This document shows positions 37,641-50,100 of a stretch of DNA of 64,000 bases, in pieces. The translations under genes were made by a program, and so were the position numbers. How positions within the stretch are numbered: position 1 is the first letter of the stretch; the number at the start of each line of letters is the position of its first letter. The stretch is from positions 434,001-498,000 of the forward strand of contig NW_024881278.1 of assembly GCF_018691265.1 (NCBI RefSeq). Reading direction: 5' to 3'. The notes beneath the pieces were generated by a model. That model saw only the letters and a list, made by a program, of their open reading frames with translations, was not told where the DNA came from and made no database searches. The stretch is from Tyto alba. Taxonomy: Eukaryota > Chordata > Aves > Strigiformes > Tytonidae.

Positions 37641-40600
37641 AGACCAAGGTGTACGTGGGGAACCTGGGCACGGGCGCGGGCAAAGGCGAGCTGGAGAGAG
37701 CCTTCAGCTACTACGGGCCCCTGAGAACGGTGTGGATCGCGAGGAACCCGCCGGGGTTTGCCTTCGTGGAGTTTGAAGACCCGAGGGATGCTGAAGATGC
37801 AGTCCGTGGACTTGATGGGAAGTACGTGTGCATTTCAGATGTTTGCTGGTGCCACAGTTGGTTTTAAGACCGGAGAGAGAATTGGGGTTTTCTCTCTGGT
37901 TCTTCTCCCTTTTGTAGTTCTGTCATAAACGGCAGCAGTTAACTTAGATCCATGATGGACTTGTTGCAGGGTGATATGTGGCTCCAGGGTTAGAGTGGAA
38001 GTGTCAACAGGGATGCCTCGTCGCTCCCGTTATGACAGGCCTCCTGCACGGCGCCCCTTTGACCCTAATGACAGATGCTATGAGTGTGGTGAGAAAGGCC
38101 ACTATGCCTATGATTGTCACCGCTATAGTCGCCGAAGGAGGAGCAGGTATGTGTGGGGCCAGAATGGCTGGCTTGCTTCACCAGTTCACTTATGTGTAGC
38201 TCTTGTTAGCAAAGAACAGAATGTTACACCAGTTTTCTTTAAACTGTAATGCTAGAATAAATGTATAGGTGTATATTACAATTTGTTGCTATTTCTATCA
38301 AATGTTAATATCTTAATAATCAACCTGGTCAAAACCTTTCAGGTTTCTTCGTTTGAGTCAGTCGCCTTGATTCAGAATGTCACGAGCCTTAAGATTTCAT
38401 GCTGAGGCGCCTTGCAAATCCGACACTTAAGATCCTCCTAGACCTTGAGGTGATCAGCATAAGAGGCCAGATCCCCTCGAGCCATCTACACGTAGCTTCA
38501 CCTTATTCTTTAAGGGCAGAAAATTTGAGACGGTGATCGCCATAACAGTAAATTTGGCTTTCAATTGGGGCCCCCCTCCGGTTTAGAAAGAGGAACACCA
38601 GATTGACCACATTCCCACCTAGAAAAATCTTCTTGCGTCAATCAAGCCTCACCCTGGCTCATTGGGCTGTCAGTTTGATCGTCGTTAGATTGAAGAGAAC
38701 ACCTAGATGCAGCGATCGGCTATAGATACTTCTAGATCGTCTAGATCTGCTAGACCTTGGGCCAAAGAGGGTCGACCTGCAAACTTGCAAGGTTTATTTT
38801 AAATACGCATTACAGTGTTTTCTATTCTAATGTAATTCTGCAATGTAATTCAGCTTTTAACATTTTTCTAGGTAGTAAAATGCTCAAGGCAAGTAGGCCC
38901 AGAGATTTTTCCAACTTACAGATGCTAGTTCTTTAGTTGTCTGAAATCAGTTTTGACTTCAGCAGGGCCTCACGTGCACTGATTGCTGCAGCTGTTTCCT
39001 GATACCTGTTTTCTCTAACCTAAAACCAGGTCCCGGTCTAGATCCCGTTCAAGGTCCCGAGGAAGAAGGTATTCTCGGTCACGCAGTCGGAGTCGTGGTA
39101 GGAGGTATGCTTAAGTTTTTCATTTCTATGTGCTTTTTTTGCTTAGAAAAAGTTACGCTTGCACAATTACTGAACTGGTGTCTTTTGCAGGTCCAGGTCA
39201 GCTTCCTATCGTAGGTCTCGGTCCGTTTCTCCTCGTAGGTCTAGGTCTGTGTCTCCCCGCCGGTCCAGATCGGGTTCCTTGAAGAGATCAAGGTAACTAG
39301 TAGGAATTTTTAGTAGGTTGTGTGCTTTGTTTTTTTTAGGGGTTCAAAAAGGTATTGAATAGCAGGCTTCAAAAGGTGTTGACCCCTAGAAATTGGACTT
39401 CAGCATGCTTTAGAAAGTTTCTAGTTGAATTTACAGGCATGGCAATACGGTTAGTTTTGAGACCTTACACAGCTGCATATCCGGTGGTGAATTTTGATGT
39501 CTAAAGGATCTAATGATCATAGAATTTTTAAGTTCAACATGTAGACATTAATCAAGTAGTGCTGTGATTGTCAGCACTTCTGGTTGAGTTGGCTTCTCTT
39601 GCTTTTGTTTTAATTTGTCTTAATCTTTTATCTCAGGTCTAGATCAAGATCCAGATCTAGATCCAGATCTGTTACATGGCCTCGAAGCAGGTAAGATCTC
39701 TTCCATAACTGCAGATACTTAGTAGAAGTTGGTTAAAAGTCTGTTCAGGCTTTCTAACAGCTGTTAAAATTTTTAGAAAAAGCTGTTTTTTCTCTCCACT
39801 TACTTAGGGGTCTGTAGTTTTAAAAAGCAGTACAGAAGACTGTTCTTTCTCTTTTTATTGTTTTACATAACACTGATATCCAGGTCACAGTAATCATCAC
39901 AAGTACTGTTTGATCAGGCTGTATTAACAGTTAGCATAGCAAACACATTTCGAATTAATCTGAAAAAGTTTTTTTCTTTCTGTAGTACACACGAGTTTGT
40001 AGATTTTTCCCATTATTCATCAGAGAAATCAGGATGCTCCCCCACTAATGTGTTACAGCACTAATGCATATAGCCAGGCAAGTCACCAAGGGTTTGCTAG
40101 TGCCATGAGTGTCACAGCTGTTTCCAGCTCTGTTGAATAACAAAGTATAAGTCTGCAGGAGCTGAATTAAATTTGAGGTAAATGTCAGAATTATTTTGAA
40201 CCAACAAATGTCCTGTAAGAGTGATGATCAAATTTTAAAGGAACACCGGATGTCATTCATTCTCTTATGTTGTAGTTTAATCCTTCCATATTAAGTGAAT
40301 GCAGCTTTTGCTTTGTGCAACCTTGTCCAGGCAGCGTGGCTGACATAAGTTGACTGGATGTCCTTGGCGAGCTGTCATAGGAGAACAAGAGTAAATTGAA
40401 GTTCTACTCTGAAGGAGATGGTACTGCTCTTTCCCCAGTCCATTGCCAGGCCTACTGTTCTGGTTTGATGGCTGGTCTTTGAAATAAATAACGTAATAGT
40501 CAACCAGGAAGAAACAAAAAAATAAAGGGAAGCTTTAGCTGAAGGGAGTAGATGGAAAAGCCTACAGCCGAAGATGGCGGATTCAGTGCTGAAAGGTGGT

Positions 40601-43531
40601 GATGGCGTTTTCTGAGAGTGGAACACCAAGCAATGACAGTTCTTAGGAAATGAAGAGATGAAGACCAGAGGATGGTTTAGTTAAGAGCAGAAACTCACAC
40701 AAACAGTTCAAAACCTAGTAAAAAGAGAATGGAAGTTCCCTTTCACTGATCACTTACACTTTCTCTACTTGTTGCTAAAATAGGTTGAATCTTAACACTA
40801 GTTGTTACAGCATGACTTAATCACTGTTCAGTGTCAGTGATGAACAGAAAACAACTACAGTCAACAGGCTCTCAAAGCCATCTTGATTTTACCAGCTTTT
40901 TTTTTTTAGTACCGGGATGTTTTTCTGCAGTATAAGGGATGCTCTTAGTGAAGTTTCTAGACTATTGTGTGACCCCTTTCGTTTTAAGTAGAGATGAAGT
41001 GACTGAAGCAGAGGAACTTACAGAAAAATGGCAAAATACTGGTGCTTAAGTAATGAAGTCACTGTTATACTTCCACGTGAGGCAGTTGAAAGTTGGCTTC
41101 TTTACAGAAGAATCAAAGCAATGCATAACACCCAGGGACAGGTTCTTGGTTCATAAGGGAGACAGACTGAATAAGTATTACATGATGTTTGCTGGTTTGA
41201 CAGCATTAAAGTGTACATCTGGAAGTTGTTGTGTGGAAAGCCTTGGATGTTGAAAGTAGAACACTTCCTTTGGGAACTTAAAAATTTCAGTTATTCTTCT
41301 AAGCAGTATTAGTGTCCTTATGGTGCAGGAGTCTTATGTCAAACACTGACATTTTTTACAGAAGGGTTGAGTTTGGACAGATTTAAAAAAAAATACTTTG
41401 AGCAAGTGCATATATAAGATGAAGTGCACCGAGGTGAAAATGTTTGTAGGAGCACGTTGCCTGCAGCCAGTTTCAACTATAGTGGTAGATGTCACTCAGG
41501 TCTAATACAACTTGCAAGTTTAGACCATGGCTTTTTTTTTAGCTTTGTAAAAATACTGGTCAGGATTTGAGTTGTTCGTGTATTCCTGCCACCTGCACGA
41601 GCAAACGCCAGTCGTCAGTGAGGGACCAAAGTACAGAGCAACATGTACAGCTTCCATTTAAAAATCCTGAAATTTAGCAGGAAAAGCCCTGGAAACTTAG
41701 AGGATTCTGTCTGTTAGACATGACAGTTTTTACACATTTAGTGTGAATCTCGGTATCTCAGATATGGGAACGTGCATGCTACCAGCTTCCCTGCTGAGCT
41801 CTGTTTTTTCTTGTTATAGGTCTAGGTCTCATGGCAGATCAAAATCTGGCTCGCCGGCTAAGAGGTAAGCATGCAGAGATAAAGCTTGCAGCAGTATCTG
41901 GAATTCAGTATTAAGTTTGCATGATTAACAGAGCCCAGTCCTTTAGAAAAAAATCCCACAAACATGGGTGCCCAGCTAATCTGTTTGTGCTATGACTGAG
42001 ATTGTAAAATTTCCTCTGCAGCTGTTTGGAATATGTTCCTTACCCATCTCTTTGTTTTCATTAACTCTTTGTAGTTTCCAACGTAGGACTGATTTTTTTT
42101 TTGTGTGTGTGTCTCTGTGCTCAGTTCTGTTAGATTTTGCTATCCATCAGATAAAGGCCTTCAGCTTTATTAACATTGTTGATAAAACAACAGGAATCTG
42201 TGATGTTTCTTTTCTCAAGGCCTCACTGCAGTACTACCCCTTGTTTTCCCGTTTCATCTACCAAAGACAGTCACTTAAAATTCATCTCCATGCTAAATGA
42301 ATTGAGAATCCCTGTCAGAGTAAAAGTTGGTTTGAAATCTTTGCCATTTTAAAGAGCTCCTGGCTGTATTCCCATAATAATTCCATTATTGTCTAAGATA
42401 CTTATTTTTTTAATATAAAAGTTCCTTTTGACCTTTAAGCTGCATTGATGATATTCTGTTTTGACAGTCGGTCAAAGTCCCGATCACCGTCTCCAAAGAG
42501 AAGGTACGTTGATCTCCCTACTAATAACATAGACTCCGTAGAGCTGGCATTTTAGTATCTGCAGTGATCTCTGCTGAGGAGTTTGACTGCTGCTTGTAGG
42601 AAAATACTGGAAAGGTATTTTGCCAAGATCTCTTTAACAGCAATAACATTGTGATAGTGGTTTTATATATGGTAATATATATGTGGTGATAATTCCTCAG
42701 AATGCTGGTTACGCAGCAGTGTTACATCTTGCCTTTGTCTGCTCCTGTGTTCATTTCAATTCACTAACGGTTTTATTGCACAGAGACTTTCTACTGGTGA
42801 GCTTAAAGCACAGAATAAGTGTAACCAGCTTTGAGTCTCATTAAAAGCTATAGCAAAATTGGGGAAGAGAGTGTGGAGTAACCTGGCGTAGCAGTCAGAA
42901 TGCAAGATTGAGCCTCTTATTTTTACTGCTGTTACTCAGATTATTTTTTTTTCCCCAATAAGTTGGTAAATGGTTATCTCTGTGTGTACGCATATATGTA
43001 TAGTGACAGAATCATCAGCATTTTTTTTCCTTAGTTTGAATTCTTTAATAGTTCATTTTTACCATTTCGGTGTTCAGGATTTGCAGGGAGGGGATATATC
43101 CTAGTAAGAATAGATGTACACCTGCCACAATGTATCCCTTGCCTTGGTGATCTTTTTGCCCTGCAAGTTGTTTCTTTTTTTATTTTATTTTTACATACTT
43201 ACACAACTTCTACACATAGGTTTACATCTAAATTGTATTATAAAAATAACAGTAGATAAATGCAAAAATATGAAAGTAAAAAGAATAAAATAAATGTATT
43301 CTCTCTAACATTAAATCATCAACCCGCTTACTTTATCAATAGTGATTGATTACTTTATTAAAAACCAGTGCTTAAAGGGTACTGGAGTCATCCAGATATC
43401 CTCCCATTGCTTTTTCCTGTATTTGTGAATCTCAAATGACTACTGAAATGTTAACTGTGGATTCTTCTCCTTTCAGTCGTTCACCATCAGGAAGCCCTCA
43501 AAGAAGTGCAAGTCCTGAAAGAATGGATTAA
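37265..43531 (+). CDS. SRSF7: SRSF7, serine/arginine-rich splicing factor 7 (9 exons, 250 aa), syntenic copy
   Basis: Exons: 37265-37292, 37641-37821, 37970-38146, 39030-39104, 39191-39292, 39637-39690, 41820-41864, 42468-42503, 43477-43531. All introns are GT-AG; the product is 250 aa against 238 in human, the extra length being in the RS domain. It begins [12 protein letters not shown]. The RRM has RNP2 VYVGNL (13-18) and RNP1 GFAFVEF (48-54). The zinc knuckle [14 protein letters not shown] has C106, C109, H114 and C119. The RS domain runs from about 121 to the end and finishes with the family-typical SASPERMD. The protein shuttles between nucleus and cytoplasm and controls splice-site choice, 3'-end choice and NXF1-linked export. 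Position between GEMIN6 (-) and GALM (-) matches the mammalian order, so this is the ancestral copy. Regulation is expected through the poison exon in intron 3. Confidence 0.97.
38296..38913 (+). promoter_or_regulatory. SRSF7: Ultraconserved intronic block with SRSF7 poison exon (plus copy)
   Basis: The 618 bp match the inverted copy at 29140-29757 without a visible difference. The acceptor CCTTTCAG ends at 38342. Reading on from exon 3 gives FLRLSQSP and then TGA at 38368-38370, so inclusion would end translation before the RS domain. The donor is not settled; GTAGTA after 38871 is one possibility. The 58 bp after the exon 3 donor (38147-38204) and about 93 bp before exon 4 are also the same in both copies, while the sequence between is not. 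Confidence 0.8.
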
Positions 43532-43574
43532 AGTCATTGAGCCAATCTTTTAGGAAGAAAGTTATTTTGCTTAC

Positions 43575-43613
43575 GTTATTATAAGGGATTTTGTGGTGTC
43601 TTTGTAAATGTAA
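43575..43613 (+). promoter_or_regulatory. SRSF7: 3' UTR segment shared by both SRSF7 copies (plus copy)
   Basis: Matches 24201-24240 (minus strand) with one difference in about 36 nt. The flanking UTR is diverged, which suggests constraint. Confidence 0.45.
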
Positions 43614-43760
43614 GAATGTAGATAGATCAGTATATCAGCTAAAATTTGGCATGATCTGGTTCTTCTGAGTTAGTCACACCAATAGACTAGCACAGGTCTC
43701 TATTGTATGAATTAACTTCCTGTGATATGAAAATGTGGGACTTTTTTATTGGCACATTGA

Positions 43761-43766
43761 AATAAA
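43761..43766 (+). terminator. SRSF7: Poly(A) signal of the plus-strand SRSF7
   Basis: AATAAA 230 bases after the stop codon, in a context shared with the inverted copy. Cleavage is expected near 43785. Confidence 0.85.
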
Positions 43767-43789
43767 ATGTGTATTTTTAACTAAAACTT

Positions 43790-46700
43790 CTCTGTAGTAA
43801 CCCTGCTGCTTCTGTTAACGTTTGGGTAATTTTAGCTGTGTGCCATGTAATGTGGATGAAAAATATCTAAAATGGGAATGGCTAATACCACTGTCTTCTC
43901 AAACCAGTCACTTTTCACATTTGTTGTTGAATGGTCTTTGGTGAAAGGATCAGTTTCTGCTTTCTTTGAAATGGAATTGAAAATCCATCTCTCTCTGCAG
44001 ATGGCTAAAAATTTGCATAAGCCCTTTTTTATTCCTTTATGATATTTAGTGGGCATTCATTTTTCTCCCTGATCGAGTTATTCTGCAAAGCTTACTCTCT
44101 GGTGCTTGAATAGTTATGACACCAGCTGCCCAAAAATTTAAGGATGAGCTTTTATTCAAAACACTGACTTCTTTTAAATGAGTAACATCTGCAGAAACCT
44201 CTAAGCGTAACAGGAATCATTAATAACTTGACATTTGCTACTTTTGCTTTTTGCATTTTTTAGTTCTTTAGGCTATTGATATAAAGAAAACTTCTTAAAA
44301 TGTCTCAAGGCATGTTTCCCTTTTTTGAGGGAAGACATAAGGTCTTCTGACCTGCTTCCTGAAGGACCTTAGGAAAATGTGTTTGAGAGGCAAAAGCAAG
44401 CTGTTAGTCTTTCTGCAGCTCACTCAAACTTTCCTCCTTAAAGTGAAAGATTCTCACAGCTGACCTCAGGAATTCGAACCTGCTTCACAGAAATTGGTAT
44501 GGTTTTAAAGCAGCCCAGATCCGGGAGACTTTTGTTGAATTAAGCCAATTTCTTACAGCAAAAGCACACCTGCAGGATTAATTATTTGTGCATAGGTATG
44601 TCAAACTGTTTGGCCTAATTCTGTAGTCAAGAATTGCATGATAAGGCACTTTGTTGGCACATCACAGCAAAAGACTGGAAACAATGCTAGACTGAACAAA
44701 CAAACTGGTAGGCAGAGGGGAAAAAAGCAAACTTTTTTTTTTTTTTTACTACAATGAGATACCTAGCAGAAATAAAGGCCAGTTTTGGCAGTAAATAAGC
44801 ACTGCAAATGGAAGTGAGGCTTGCTTGGGCTTCATATGAAATCTGTCGTGGCAGTTTGCTTCCACATGTGTAAACCACAGCAGAGCATGTTAAATGAAAA
44901 ATAATTACAAGATTAACTTTGGTCACACCCTGGGTGTAACCCACGGTTTTCAAAAAAAAAAAAAATTGTTAACAATGACTTAATGGCGGTTTTCCAGTAT
45001 AGAAGTAAACAGTCCAGATTTTGATTGTACTGTCGTGCCGCAGCATTGTCTGACCTTTGTGCCTAGTCCTAACTGTCGTGGTGCTTGTTGTCTGCCTGGA
45101 CACTCCCGTGGTGTTCAGCGGTGGGGGTTCGTGTTCCATCTGCCAGGTGCAGTGATGGATACCCTGGCACTGCCCATGAAATCCCGGCGTCACTGCAATG
45201 GGAGAGCCAGGAGGGGCGACACTAAACGTTGCCCTGCAGTGATTTAGCAGAAATACCCAAAGCCTGTGACTTGTGTTTGGAATATTTACTGGTCGTGCAT
45301 TGCCTGCCTGGTTTATAGCGTACCCGGTGAGAGGCACACGTATGCCGCTGCTCTGGAATTTGATCGGCTTTTTTCTCTTCTGTACTCTCTAAGGTAAACC
45401 TACTCCACAATAAACCTGCAGACTAACACGATGGCTGTACTGGTACCTGTTTTTCAGTACCCAGAGGCACTGGAAGATGGAGCAGAAGAGCATGGGCTTT
45501 CTCTAAACACAGGCTTAGCAATGAGAACCTCAGGGAGAAGCGGTGACAAATCTGGCGTCTGTGCACCAGGTCTGACCAGTCGTCCTCCCTCAGCTCTAGG
45601 CGTCCTTGGAGCAGGCCGCACAGCTCCAGCTCCCGCCTGAGTTTGGTAGGACTTCACCAAAAATTTCACGCAGTATTTGCGAGCTCTTAGGTGCCCAGAA
45701 AGGACTGGGTTGGTGTGACCGCTGCTGCCGTGCCCCCGGGCCCTGCACCTCTGAGGGGTGTGTGCCTGAGGCCTTAGCCCGCTGGGTTAACCCTGCTCTC
45801 CTAGGGCTGATGGTGCTTCCACCCCTGGGTTGTAACCTGGCATTTCCTGAGCTTTATTCCCCAAGCAGCACCAGCATTTTCACGGTATGACCCGCAGCCG
45901 TGTTAACGGGTGACCGCCGTGCACGTCCCGGCGTTCGTGGCGTCGCAGGACGGGAGTGGGGCTCTCCTTTTGGGGGTCAGGGTGGCAGGACTGCCTGTGA
46001 CGGTTGTGCCACGTTTGCGAGCCACCCGCTTCTGGGGGCAAGACCGTTCCTGCAGCTCTGCAGCCGAGGAAGCAGGCTGGAGCGCCACGGGTCTGGCCAC
46101 AACCTGCCGGAGGGAGCCAGGGCTTGTGCAGCCCCTTCAGCAGCAGCGTGGCAGGAGAGGGTGGGAGGCAGGCTGGGGTGCCTGGCCCGAGGGCTGCCTG
46201 ACCCCGTGTCCTTCAGGAGAAGGGTGCCAGCTCCCTTATAGGATGGCACTGCCCATCCCAGTGGCTTGTGCTGGTTTTTTATGGAATCTCAGAAATGTGG
46301 AGGTTTTCATCAGACAGACCCCTGTTACAGAGTTCTGGGGAAGAGTTTCACATGGAAACACAACATTAAGATATTTCTCCACCCGCGGTTGTATATTCAG
46401 GACTATACATGGATGCACCCGCTTCACTTCAGCAGCCAAGGCATAGTGCTGCTCTTGTGCAGCCATCACTGCTGGCTTCAAAACAGGAGTTAAACCACAG
46501 GAGCCAGAGTGGCCAGCTGGGATAACCCGAGCACACCGTCCTCCGCAGAGCTATTCTACAGGACCTCTGCATACCTGTGCCATTGCAATGCTGCTGTCAG
46601 ACCTGGTGGCTCGGGCCCCGAGGAGCCTGGCATGGGAAGGGCAGGGCACCCTTTGATGAGCTGACCCCAGGCTGTGGGGCAGGTCAGTGGCAGGGAGAGA

Positions 46701-47126
46701 GCAGCAGCCAGGGCAGCTCCGAGCGCTGGGCTGGGATAGCTGATGTTACAACAACCAACCCCAGCTTCATCAGCCCTCCCACGTGTTCCACACGAGTATC
46801 GCCAGGCACTCCCCTGCTGTAGTTTGAGCTGCGACGTGTCCCTAAACAAGGTGTTTTCAGTGCGTTTTTACTGCAAAACAAAACTTAATGCCCAGGCTGG
46901 ACAGAGGGTGAGAACTTTGCACGGGCCAAATAGTGGCAGACGTGGTGACGGGAGTTAAAGCCAGCAGAAACCACGGGTGAAAAACACAGAGAAGGAAAAA
47001 AAGTTCCCCAATGGGATGTGCTGCCCAGGGTAGGGTGAGGGCACCGTTTGGCACCAGGTGGGATTTCTGGCTAATCTGCTGGAGAGACTTACCCTCTCGG
47101 TGGTAGGAGTCAGGATCCCCCCTTCC
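43790..47126. other. Convergent intergenic region and GALM 3' UTR
   Basis: Lies between the ends of SRSF7 (+) and GALM (-). The first part is AT-rich; from about 45.4 kb it becomes GC-rich, with several open frames on both strands that show no recognisable protein. A minus-strand AATAAA at 45853-45858 is a candidate GALM poly(A) signal about 1.27 kb beyond the stop; others lie near 44150 and 44035. Confidence 0.45.
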
Positions 47127-50100
47127 TTAAGTGGCGCTGAACACGAGCCACGTGGTGTGGTTGTATTCCTTGCCTGGCTGGAGTAGGGCGCTGGGGAAGT
47201 TGGGCTGGGGAGAGACAGCAGCATGTCCGTGATTGTGAGCGCGCACCGCAGGACCAGAGAGGGTCGTAAGGGCACAGCCACATCCCCTCGGCCTTCCTGG
47301 GGTGGCATCCCCTGGCACCTCCCAGGCATCTCCAGCGGCACTGTTCAACGGCCCTTTACTTGCCAGCTGGCTGAGTGGGCAAGTCCTCCCCCTGGTTGAA
47401 TTCAGGCCCCGTGGAGGGGACGTGGCAGGGCCCCGGTGGGGTTTTCTGCTCTAGGCGACCCTGTGCCTTTGGGAAGCCGGGCTGTGCAAAGCCAGTCCCC
47501 GCTGCCCTGGCCAACCCCTGCCTAACGCCACAGGATGCTGTGACCTGTGCCTTGCCCCAGTTCTGCTGTCTACAAAGCATCCCCTTGCCAAACAGGCTCC
47601 ATTCGTATTTTCAACACCCTAGAAACATGGGGGGGGGGGGGGGATGGTGGCATGGTCCCCCGCCACAGGACCTGAGCAACTCCCAGGGGTGGGGGGACAG
47701 TTCACCTTGTTGACAGCATCAGGCCAGTTCTGGGTTTCCAGGCAAAAAGCCGAGTGCTTGGGGTACGGGACAGCACCTTTGCCCTTCAGGGAGCCGTCCA
47801 GGTTGTTGCCGGTGTAAAACTGGATGCCAGGCTGGGTGGTGTGAACCTCCAGGGTCCTGCCAGTGGGTGGGTGGCGAGCCCTGGGGAGACACCAGTGGAG
47901 GACATCGGGGGGCTTGCCAAACGGGCACCGTGTGGCTCCAGGGGTGGGGGACCCCTGCGCCAGGGTCCCAGCCTACCTGGCTGCGAGGCGTCGAGCCTCC
48001 ACCCGCCTCAGGCAGAAGTTGTGGTCGAAGCCATCCAGGCGAAACTTCTGCAAGTGCTTCCCCAGCTCCACCGGCTGCCGGAGGTCAAAGCTGGTGCCCT
48101 CCACAGAGGCCACTTCCCCTGGGCAAGGAGAACAGCAGTGTCGGCCACTCGCCCACGCTCCAGCAAACACCCGTGGCGCTGGCCTCTGTACAGAGTTGCG
48201 ATCCCTCGCTTTGGCGAGCTGAGGGTTTTAAGCTGTTTGTGATCTTTGCCTTGCGGTGCCCCGCTTTGAGCAAGCTTGCCTTGAGGCCCACTGTGACTCA
48301 GGCTGGGACATCACTACCTTGTGCCCCAGCAGAGCTGGCAGCCCCTGGGGACAGTGTTGTGCTTAGCTGGGACAAAACAAAGCCGAAGAGGCTTTTAGAT
48401 GTAACTATGCAAGCTAAATAATATAAACCCAAAACTTATTAGCTATTAATATTTATATATCCACAAGATTTATATACTTTCTCTCTAAATGAATGAATGA
48501 ATGAATGAATCCATCAATCAATCAATCCTTCCAGATCTCCGAACAAACATCTGTGAGATGGCCAAGAAGGTGGCCCCACCTGCCGGGATTGTGAATATGG
48601 GCTGTATACTGGGACCAGTCCCCTCCTTCCTCAGTGCATCATTTCAGGAAAAAAAAAAAAGGCTTAAGACCATAAAGTCTTGTGTCTTTTTTTAAGGCCT
48701 GATGCGGGGACACAGCATCCTGTGATAAAGCTCTTGCAGTGAGGACAACCCTAAGACACACTAAACACAATGCAAAACATAGCCATCGCACCCCAAAGGC
48801 AAGAGATTTTGCATGGGGGAGCTGGAAGGGCAGGGGAGGGGATTTTCCCCTAAAGTCACACTTTTCTACACCTCTCTAAAGGGAGAGGTTTCAAGGGTCA
48901 GCAGGCATCTGCCAGTGTTGGGGGTGGCAGCACACAGGCCCGTGTGCTGTGCCCTGCGTGCTGCAGTCACGCACCCAGCTCAGCTGCCAAGCTGCACTGG
49001 TTCTGCTCTGCAAACCTTGAGAAATAGGGCTCTCCACCTAACAAAAAGCACATTTCTGTGGCTTCTGATCCTATCTAAAAGGCTCACATTTACTGAATTC
49101 AGCTGTGGGGTGGAAAAACACCTTGAAAAAAAAAAAATTGATTTAGACACTTACATAAAATGCATCAGCCATTGCATGCAAGGGCTGTGTCTTTAATAGT
49201 CGCACAAATCTCATCTTCACCCAGGGCTAAGACTGCACACAGTTTTATCAGCTTCAAAGGCTGCATTTACCCAAAACACGAAGAGGGAACTACAAAAGCA
49301 GAGGCAGCAAGCTGGCCACAACTAAGATGTGAAACAGCTCCATGGTGAAAACAGTGGGGAGAAGCAGGGCAGTGGGTTTGGTATGGCCTCAAGCTCTTCC
49401 CTGGCTTGAGCCCAGACATGATGTGCCAAGCTGAACAAAATCTGCCTGCACTGGGAGACCTCCAGGTACAAGCCGATGCATGCACGCACAGTGGGTTTGG
49501 TTCATGAACACAGACATTAGCTTCAGCAGACACCTGAGATAAAAAGCTTTCTCGTTTTCCTTTTTTGTGCTTTTCAAAGCCTCTCTTCCTCCTGAAGTGA
49601 GAGGGTGCACAAAGCAAAGCAGCCCTGCAAGAGAGTCAGGGAAACAAGCCCTACCATTTCCAGCAGAGCCTACGCTTACTGGAATACGCCCCACGGGCTC
49701 ACACAGCCCTCGGGCACACATCCTGCCCCGCACCCAGTTTCTCTTCCAGTGATGCTTGCTGCACTCAGGGGCCTTCCCAGCATTTATGCCCCAGGCTGGC
49801 TGCTTGGTGCTCCCATCACCACTCTGCCCACCGGAGCCCTCCAGCACAGCACGGCACCCCCAGCCCTCACCTGCCATGGCTCAGCATCTGCACCCCGATG
49901 GCCTCCACTCCTCTAAGCTAGTCAGGTTGGACGAAAAGCCATCATTTAGGAGCGAATCTAACCGCTCACTTTTTTGATTATTTTAATCTAGTTTACATTT
50001 TTTCAAAAATTAAGCCAAACACAACCTTTTTTTTTTATTCTTTAAGTAATGCTTTTCAGTCTTAAAAACGATGAAACTTGGATTCATTTTGCCGTTAGAT

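Noticed and set aside
36730..37776. Several 120-180 codon frames around the plus SRSF7 start
   Set aside because: Compositional frames in a CpG island; one reads the SRSF7 exon 2 in the wrong frame.
24030..43785. Assembly artefact explaining the SRSF7 inverted repeat
   Set aside because: Most introns, promoters, exons 5-9 and UTRs differ clearly between arms, so it is not one locus assembled twice. A local error copying the 618-bp block between arms remains possible and is listed as a test.
45900..46446. 178-codon frame near the GALM 3' end
   Set aside because: Overlaps other frames on both strands, no start context or known domain; likely chance in GC-rich sequence.
47754..48421. Long plus-strand frames over GALM exons 5 and 6
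   Set aside because: They are antisense to real GALM exons, which have splice sites and catalytic residues.
48488..48526. Short regular repeat as a possible CRISPR-like array
   Set aside because: It is a contiguous tetranucleotide microsatellite without spacers, in a vertebrate intron.
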